From positions 1 through 39,056 of the forward strand of contig DFQY01000027.1 in the NCBI GenBank assembly GCA_002378005.1: a DNA stretch of 39,056 nt. Direction: 5' to 3'. Position numbers and translations under genes: made by a program. A model generated the notes under the pieces. It was given only the letters and a program-made list of their open reading frames with translations, had not been told where the DNA came from and searched no databases. Origin of the DNA: Flavobacteriales bacterium UBA3477 (GTDB lineage Bacteria; Bacteroidota; Bacteroidia; Flavobacteriales; Schleiferiaceae). Below are positions 33,357 through 39,056 of the stretch, piece by piece. The stretch's first letter is position 1. The number at the start of each line of letters is the position of its first letter.

Positions 33357-33925
33357 GATGCGGCGCGTACTTTTCCATCCACTAATTCGTAGGCATCGCC
33401 TAGTTCTGGACATTGTGCTTTACCCTTAGCATCAAAGGTCAATCTTCGGCCCGCTTTACTAACCCAGCCAATTCTTTTAGCCGGTACACCAACGTATAAG
33501 CCAAAGGGCTCCACTTCTGTGTTTATCAGCGCTCCGGCACCAATAAAGGCATATTCTCCAAGTGTATTCCCACAAACGATCGTGGCATTTGCCCCGATGC
33601 TAACACCTCTGCCTACCTTGGTACTGAGATAGTCCTTACGTTCAATAAAGGCGCGGGGTACATCTACATTTGTAAAAACCATGGAAGGCCCTAGGAATAC
33701 ATCCTCCTCTAGCTCTACCCCTTCATATACACTCACGTTATTCTGAATCTTGGCACCCTTCCCGATGCTAACGTTATTTGCAATGAAGACGTTCTGACCG
33801 ATAGTACACCCCTCGCCTATACGGGCTTTAGGCATTATATGACTATAGTGCCAAATTTTCGTGCCAAATCCAATAGTAGCCCCTTCGTCCACAGTAGCGG
33901 TAGGGTGAATAAAGATATCGGTCAT
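33353..33925 (-). CDS. wbpD: Left-handed beta-helix N-acetyltransferase, WbpD-type
   Basis: A 190-residue acetyltransferase made of hexapeptide repeats ([LIV]GxxxxI) along the whole N-terminal two thirds: VDEGATIGFGTKIWHYSHIMPKA, IGEGCTIGQNVFIANNVSIGKG, VYEGVELEEDVFLGPSMVFTN, then VGRGVSIGANATIVCGNTLGEYAFIGAGALI. KIWHYSHI and GPSMVFTN are typical of the UDP-2-acetamido-3-amino-2,3-dideoxyglucuronate N-acetyltransferase group (WbpD/WlbB). It adds acetyl-CoA to the 3-amino group made by the upstream aminotransferase. It is linked by 4-nt overlaps at both ends (ATGA with wbpE, GTGA with the epimerase), so the three are translated as one block. Confidence 0.88.
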   Translation of the reverse strand: MTDIFIHPTATVDEGATIGFGTKIWHYSHIMPKARIGEGCTIGQNVFIANNVSIGKGAKIQNNVSVYEGVELEEDVFLGPSMVFTNVDVPRAFIERKDYLSTKVGRGVSIGANATIVCGNTLGEYAFIGAGALINTEVEPFGLYVGVPAKRIGWVSKAGRRLTFDAKGKAQCPELGDAYELVDGKVRAAS

Positions 33926-35016
33926 GATAAATATGCTTTAATGGTATCTACTACGAGTTTGACTTCCTCTGCTACTAGAGCTTCATGTACAGGCAGACTC
34001 AACACTTCGTGTGATAACCGCTCAGAAACTTGAAGAGTCACCTTGGTAGTCCAGTGTTTATAGGCCTCTTGTTGATGTAATCCCATGGGATAATACACCA
34101 TAGAGTCTATCCCATGTTCTTTTAAAAATGCTTGAAGGCCATTTCGTTTTCCGCCCAGGACACGAATAGTGAACTGGTGAATGATATGACCGTCCACTAT
34201 CTCGGGCAGAACTAAACCGTCCACCCCGCTCAGTAAATCGAGATACATGGACGTTATGCTCTTTTTTCTATCAACGCTTTTATTGAAATATTTCAATTTC
34301 ACCCCCAAAATAGCCGCCTGTAAAGGGTCTAATCTAGAGTTCACACCTATGCATTGATGGTGGTATTTCTTTGATTGGCCGTGGCTTGCTATCTGTTGAG
34401 CTCTTGAGAGTAGATCAGTATCTCGACTACAAATGGCCCCGCCGTCGCCAAGACCGCCCAATGATTTGGTGGGAAAAAAACTAAATGTTCCAATGGCCCC
34501 AACGGTACCGGCATTGTGTCCGGCGTAGGGGCCTGAAGTCCATTGTGCTCCGAAAGCTTGGGCTGTATCTTCTATTATAGCAACCCCCGGCAATGCCTGT
34601 TCAACGGCGGCAACATCCGCACAACGCCCGTACAAGTGGACCACTATGATAGCCTTAGTTTGTGGGGTGCGCAGAGTAGCCAATTGGTCAATAGCGAGAT
34701 TGAAGGTTCCATCATCAACGTCACACCAAACGGCCGTTGCTCCCAACAACCCTATGACCTCAGCACTGGCTGCATAAGTAAAGGCAGGGACGATAACTTC
34801 ATCGCCAGGCCCTATTCCTAAGGCCATTAATGCGATTTGAAGCGCATCTGTACCATTGGCGACTCCAATGGCTTGCGCACCTAGATATTTTGATAAATCT
34901 GCCTCGAAAGTAGCAGATTCCGGTCCCCCAATGTATTGACCACTGTGCATAACGCGCTCTAATGCAGCAGAAAGCTCCTCCTGGTAAGGACGATGAATTC
35001 TTTGAAAATCAATCAT
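33922..35016 (-). CDS. wbpE: DegT/DnrJ/EryC1/StrS aminotransferase, WbpE-type
   Basis: A 364-residue PLP-dependent sugar aminotransferase. Early GQYIGGPESATFE and ANGTDALQIALMALGIGPGD fit WbpE (UDP-2-acetamido-2-deoxy-3-oxo-glucuronate aminotransferase); the PLP lysine is Lys184 in FFPTKSLGG, and VNSRLDPLQAAIL is conserved. ATG 35016 (MIDFQRI) matches family starts better than the in-frame GTG 35031. It is the first gene of a wbpE-wbpD-wbpI block; the dehydrogenase and oxidase partners (wbpA, wbpB) are not in the window. PorR of Porphyromonas, needed for T9SS cargo attachment, belongs to the same aminotransferase family. A 60-bp gap separates it from the T9SS lipase-like gene. Confidence 0.88.
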   Translation of the reverse strand: MIDFQRIHRPYQEELSAALERVMHSGQYIGGPESATFEADLSKYLGAQAIGVANGTDALQIALMALGIGPGDEVIVPAFTYAASAEVIGLLGATAVWCDVDDGTFNLAIDQLATLRTPQTKAIIVVHLYGRCADVAAVEQALPGVAIIEDTAQAFGAQWTSGPYAGHNAGTVGAIGTFSFFPTKSLGGLGDGGAICSRDTDLLSRAQQIASHGQSKKYHHQCIGVNSRLDPLQAAILGVKLKYFNKSVDRKKSITSMYLDLLSGVDGLVLPEIVDGHIIHQFTIRVLGGKRNGLQAFLKEHGIDSMVYYPMGLHQQEAYKHWTTKVTLQVSERLSHEVLSLPVHEALVAEEVKLVVDTIKAYLS

Positions 35017-35076
35017 TTTAATCGTGGACACAGCTTAGTCGTTTACAGATGCAAAATAGCGAAGTTCCTATACATA

Positions 35077-38000
35077 TCAGTTAACGACCATCCACTTCAA
35101 AGCTTGTGTTTGTTCACCATGAATGAATTGGACCGTATAAGCACCCTTCGCAAGAGGCCTTTCAATCATCATGGTTCTCATTCCTGCCTTGACCTCTCGC
35201 TCCAATACCAGCGTACCTTGGGACGAAATTAAACGTATGATACCTCCTTCAAATGGCGATGGCAGAAATAGTATTCCCGCCCCTGAACTACGTGGATTAG
35301 GGGCAATTCGCAGGGATCCCTCATAGGCGTTCGAAAATGAAGAAGGGTCCTCAGGATTTGCAATATCTTTTGGGCATAAGTGCGGGCTAATGCTTTGGGT
35401 TGGGTTGTACTTTAAATAAATGGGATCCCGATGCTGTTTCAAATCAGTACTCCCATTAAAGCTGAAGGCATTGTATTGTGCCGCGAGCTGTAAAACCCCA
35501 TTGATCCGTGCAATGGCCATTGTTGGGGCTATAGTTCCACATAGATCATAGCCCATATTCCCTTGAAACCTATTGTGGCCTTGAGCCAGGTCAAAACCTT
35601 TTACTTGCCGCAAATAAACCGCAGTATCATTGTTGATCCAAGTAGTGCTCGCATGGCGCGCCAAATCCAGCGTACCTTCTTGAACCAGGAGCCCTACCTT
35701 GTTAAACTGAAATGACGAACAGGTAATTCGAAGGTGGGCATTTGAAACTGCCAATCCAACACTCTTACAATGTTTAAAGTTGCTTCTGCTGATCGCTGCA
35801 GCTCCACCTGTGGCCTCTATTTCAGCTCCAATAAGACAAGATTCAAAGGTGTTGGATTCAAACGAAGTAGGTGTCGACAACGCTCTTAGCCCAACCTCAC
35901 ACCCATTAAAATAGGAATGCTTAATTGACCAGTTTGTAGTATCGGCGATGGTGACAGCCGCCATACCCTCGATGAACCGACAGTCGTCTATGAATAATTC
36001 AGTGCCCATGGCAACTAAAGACAAATAGGGTTTTGCATCCACTTGTTCGAAGCGGCAATGTTTGAACTCACCGCTCGTCTCTAATTCTATGGTACCAAGA
36101 TTGTTCAACGAACAATGAACATCGGTCCAATGCATGTAGGCTAATTGCGAAGAAACGCGAACCGCTCCTTCTACATTGATATCATGCGATGCAATGGCAA
36201 TGGCTCCATTACCCTCAAATACAGTTGTCGATTGTAATTCTATCGTCCCTGATGAGAGGGGAGAAAAGATAGCCCCGGGTAAAACTTCTAGAATACCTTG
36301 TTGGACCAAAACCCCGCCATTCAAATGCAACTTGGCTTTAGGATGAATGACCAATTTTGCGCCCTCCTCGACAATCAACCTACTGCCCGGGCCTATCACA
36401 GTTTCACTCTTGGCAAAAAGAACAAGCGTACTCCCCTTCTTGATATACAGGTCTGCCATTCGATCAGGATGGTCCCCAACATCTAACCTACCCAATACCT
36501 CAAGAGAACTGCTCTCACACCCAGGCCCTACATAAAAGCTCAATTGTTGTTGAGTGGCAGCGGCCACGGAACTAGTGGACTTACCTACAGGACCTTGACA
36601 GGCAAGCTTTAAATGCCCACCAATAGCTATTTGGACACCGCTTAAATTCGATTGGTACCGCTGGCCATTGCCCATGGGCAAAGCGTTATTATATGTCCCT
36701 GTAATGGGCTGACTGTGGGAATCATATATGGAATGGAATTGGTTTAAAATGTATTCGATGATTTCCTCTGTGGTTTCAATATGCATCTGATTCTTTGCAC
36801 TGTCTTGATTATTTGAAATGGGTGCGTAAAAAGACGTAAAAGGAATTTCATGCATCCTCTGGTCGATGCGTAAGCTATCGTAGCGAAGATCAAGTGCACT
36901 ATAGCTGGGGATGAAGCAATGCGTTTGATTGTACACCTGAACAAATGGATAATCGAACGACTCTGGGGTATCCGTCAGTGAACCTGGAATATGGTCAAAA
37001 GCATACGAATACTGTGCCTTAGGTACCCTATGCCCCTGTTGCAAAGAAGCAATATATAGGGATTGTAGCCTTTGGTGTGTCGCCAATTGTATGCGCTCCA
37101 CCGCGGCATTCACCACATTCGCTGGGATAAAATTGGTGGCATGACCTAAGCTATAAACCATTTGTGCCGAGGCTGCTCCGCTCATCGACGTCCATCTCAA
37201 TTGGGCAACTCGCCATATATTTTTCAATTTCGCAGATTCCATCAAATAGCTCCGTTGTCCAGAATGGGCCTCACTTCTCGCCCCTACTACCTGTAGGTTT
37301 TGACGTACACCTTTTCTGTTAAACTGCAAGGTGTCGGGAAGCGCTCCAACATGATGCGCTATGGGAACTTCTCCTTCCCAACCGTAAGCGATGTAGCGGT
37401 CCAGTGAATCCTCAGGTTCGGAATAACGTCCCTCTATACTGCCATTACATATCCCGAACGAATACATTCCCGAAGGGTGGCGGTTTGCTATGGTCCGTTG
37501 AAAGGCTTCAAAGGAGGCTTTCGCCACGGGATCATAGTGAGAAACGAGCATTTGATGGGCGGCCTTAGAAGCCAGCGTATAGTTCCAAGGGTTAGATAAA
37601 GCTTTAATCGCCGGGAATAGCGATGCAATCCGCTCGGTCTGTGCCTGTATTCCCACGGGAATAAAAGCGCCTCGATGAGGAGAATCGAACGTAGCATACG
37701 CTACTACACCAACACAACAATCCTGCTCTTGTGCTTGCACCAAAGCATATCGAGTAATGAGTCCACCGAGCGAAGCACCAACCACGGATGTCGCATGCTC
37801 AGGACCTTGTTGTTGAATCCACTGCAAAACTTGTAGTAATGTCTCCGCGTTCTCCTCAACTGCTAGCTTCGTCTCTTGAAAATCTACATAGACGATATCA
37901 TGATTCTTATGCAAAAGACTGTCTATGAGCCAAGCTAGCTTCGACATGTGGGTATAGATTCTATCCCCATTGGCATTAAAGATATATCCTGTAGATACTG

Positions 38001-39042
38001 ATTCGTAGTGCAAATGGCCATAAGGCTGCTCTGTGCCCTCAAATCCTTCCACCACTACCACGGGTCTTTGGAACCCTTTGGTAGAATCCGCAAAATCAAC
38101 AGTAATCAACGCCGGTTGGGAGGGCTTCGCGTTCAGGCATTTTGATGGCGGTAAAGATGCACTACTAAATGCTGTATCTGCCCGAGGGGACGAAAATACT
38201 AGTTGTAAACGGAAGGCACACTCACGCCACAAAGCACCTTGTCGCGCACGAATTCGAATGAATTTTTCGGCCCACTCCGCCCCGTTGGCCATTCCATGGT
38301 ATGCTATGGCGATGGTTTGATTAGGAACTAATTGGACAAATCCCTTCCCATCGTCAAAATCCACCCAATAGGCATCGACCCCACCGATATTTTGTTGTAT
38401 CAACGTATCAGGCAGGACAAACTTCATTGTCACAGAAGCGCCCGTAGTAAAGTGGGAAAGGACTTTCCCTCCCGCCAAGAATACTTCCTTGGTCTGAACT
38501 GAAGCTACGGCATTCCTGTGTATGTTTTTATTGTGTAGTGCATAATTACGGGCGGAATCCAAGTTGATGGTGGTCGGTGGCAACTTCCACTGGCCCTCTT
38601 CGAAAACAAAGCGTCCGGAACGAAGCGCTAGTGTATCAAGCTCATTGTATCGCATCCAACACAGGTGTAAGGGACAATCGACCTTCTCGGCCTGTGCCTG
38701 ATAGGCGGTATTAAAAGAGTCAAAGTCCATTAAATAGGCAGGTTTCCCTCCCGGACGGTTCCCATTTGAATCCAGCCGTTGACTCATGTAGAGGTCTTCG
38801 TACATGATTTCAAAATCTGTAGGCCGTAGAATCCGGCTTGGTATGGTTCCGTCGAATGAATCGAGCGGATAATGATCGCCCAAAACTTGGTACAAGGCAC
38901 TTTGATCGTGCAAGAACGAGGTTTGAAATAGGGTGTTCGGTAACGGCTTAAAAGCCTGCTCGAAGGTGTCGCGTAATTGGGCCTGTATGGATAAAGGGAA
39001 TATCCAAATGATCAGGCAGATGAAGTGAAAAAGTGTTTTCAT
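35077..39042 (-). CDS. Giant T9SS-secreted lipase-like protein with beta-helix
   Basis: A 1321-residue exported multidomain protein. Signal peptide ~1-22 (ending SIQAQ). Residues ~320-480 look like an alpha/beta hydrolase: VVVVEGFEG, then VVGASLGGLITRYAL with nucleophile Ser424 in GASLGG, and TFDSPHRGAF, as in PGAP1-like/lipase-family proteins. Residues ~830-1190 are many short repeats typical of a right-handed beta-helix (GTIELETSGEFKHCRF, SIKHSYFNGCEVGLRA, SFESNTFESCLIGAEI). Residues ~1244-1321 form a type A T9SS sorting domain (IAPNPRSSGAG to ALKWMVVN). It should be delivered to the cell surface. No substrate is known. The start ATG 39042 lies 14 bp from the window edge. Confidence 0.85.
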   Translation of the reverse strand: MKTLFHFICLIIWIFPLSIQAQLRDTFEQAFKPLPNTLFQTSFLHDQSALYQVLGDHYPLDSFDGTIPSRILRPTDFEIMYEDLYMSQRLDSNGNRPGGKPAYLMDFDSFNTAYQAQAEKVDCPLHLCWMRYNELDTLALRSGRFVFEEGQWKLPPTTINLDSARNYALHNKNIHRNAVASVQTKEVFLAGGKVLSHFTTGASVTMKFVLPDTLIQQNIGGVDAYWVDFDDGKGFVQLVPNQTIAIAYHGMANGAEWAEKFIRIRARQGALWRECAFRLQLVFSSPRADTAFSSASLPPSKCLNAKPSQPALITVDFADSTKGFQRPVVVVEGFEGTEQPYGHLHYESVSTGYIFNANGDRIYTHMSKLAWLIDSLLHKNHDIVYVDFQETKLAVEENAETLLQVLQWIQQQGPEHATSVVGASLGGLITRYALVQAQEQDCCVGVVAYATFDSPHRGAFIPVGIQAQTERIASLFPAIKALSNPWNYTLASKAAHQMLVSHYDPVAKASFEAFQRTIANRHPSGMYSFGICNGSIEGRYSEPEDSLDRYIAYGWEGEVPIAHHVGALPDTLQFNRKGVRQNLQVVGARSEAHSGQRSYLMESAKLKNIWRVAQLRWTSMSGAASAQMVYSLGHATNFIPANVVNAAVERIQLATHQRLQSLYIASLQQGHRVPKAQYSYAFDHIPGSLTDTPESFDYPFVQVYNQTHCFIPSYSALDLRYDSLRIDQRMHEIPFTSFYAPISNNQDSAKNQMHIETTEEIIEYILNQFHSIYDSHSQPITGTYNNALPMGNGQRYQSNLSGVQIAIGGHLKLACQGPVGKSTSSVAAATQQQLSFYVGPGCESSSLEVLGRLDVGDHPDRMADLYIKKGSTLVLFAKSETVIGPGSRLIVEEGAKLVIHPKAKLHLNGGVLVQQGILEVLPGAIFSPLSSGTIELQSTTVFEGNGAIAIASHDINVEGAVRVSSQLAYMHWTDVHCSLNNLGTIELETSGEFKHCRFEQVDAKPYLSLVAMGTELFIDDCRFIEGMAAVTIADTTNWSIKHSYFNGCEVGLRALSTPTSFESNTFESCLIGAEIEATGGAAAISRSNFKHCKSVGLAVSNAHLRITCSSFQFNKVGLLVQEGTLDLARHASTTWINNDTAVYLRQVKGFDLAQGHNRFQGNMGYDLCGTIAPTMAIARINGVLQLAAQYNAFSFNGSTDLKQHRDPIYLKYNPTQSISPHLCPKDIANPEDPSSFSNAYEGSLRIAPNPRSSGAGILFLPSPFEGGIIRLISSQGTLVLEREVKAGMRTMMIERPLAKGAYTVQFIHGEQTQALKWMVVN

Positions 39043-39056
39043 AAGGGTTGAGGATT

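Noticed and set aside
35061..35073. GAAGTTCCTATAC, identical to one 13-bp arm of the yeast FRT recombination site
   Set aside because: The second arm and core spacer are absent (the next bases are ATATCAG), so this is no functional FRT site. It spans the end of the lipase gene's downstream gap and is best taken as chance.
1..39056. Search for CRISPR arrays, tRNA/rRNA genes, insertion-sequence ends or integrases
   Set aside because: No regularly spaced repeats, no tRNA cloverleaf or rRNA sequence recognised, and no transposase or integrase reading frame found.

Overview
The window looks like a piece of a Bacteroidota (Flavobacteriia-like) chromosome. Evidence seen in the sequence: two exported proteins end in type IX secretion (T9SS) C-terminal sorting domains; there is an exported DUF5686-type outer-membrane protein and a DUF2452 protein; and eight genes have exact TAnnTTTG boxes, the -7 element of the Bacteroidota primary sigma factor, just upstream. 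Spacing between genes is tight. I see no tRNA, rRNA, CRISPR array, insertion sequence or phage module. It reads as core chromosome with some accessory surface genes rather than a mobile island.

Layout. 1-560: a small zinc-ribbon membrane protein and a truncated coiled-coil membrane protein (minus). 567-4675: sucD (minus), divergent from mnmE and an exported gamma-glutamyltransferase (plus). 4727-8094: a TolB/CsgG-like exported protein, a small conserved protein, a PnuC-type transporter and a T9SS-secreted protein. 8181-9981: an HD hydrolase, then a three-gene membrane operon ending in a TspO-like protein. 9967-15895: gltB-gltD, glutamate synthase (minus). 16006-19631: a small membrane protein, a VIT-family metal transporter coupled to a YqgV/YkoF-like protein, and a monomeric NADP isocitrate dehydrogenase with a very strong terminator. 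19712-22518: an exported GH13 maltodextrin hydrolase plus lipoprotein esterase operon (minus). 22611-23994: a degenerate DEAD-box half-protein converging on an acyltransferase. 24116-27510: two overlapping Crp/Fnr-like regulators followed by the DUF5686 protein (minus). 27600-28910: a tiny ORF with hairpins, a lipoprotein and an AlbA_2-type protein. 28907-32291: a SpoU methyltransferase, a TPR membrane protein, and a compact SRPBCC-DUF429-DUF2452-esterase operon. 32271-39042 (minus): a giant T9SS-secreted lipase-like/beta-helix protein followed by wbpE-wbpD-wbpI-type nucleotide-sugar genes.

How the genes work together. sucD (TCA cycle), icd (2-oxoglutarate supply) and gltBD (glutamate from 2-oxoglutarate and glutamine) share central carbon/nitrogen metabolism, though they are separate units. 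The GH13/esterase pair suggests alpha-glucan use at the cell envelope. The Wbp-type genes make an acetamido-uronic-acid nucleotide sugar, and in Porphyromonas related enzymes make the sugar that anchors T9SS cargo; here they sit directly behind a T9SS cargo gene. The least explained items are the DEAD-box half-protein, the paired Crp/Fnr regulators with their DUF5686 partner, and the SRPBCC-DUF429-DUF2452-esterase operon. I did not find one clear-cut new defence or mobile system.
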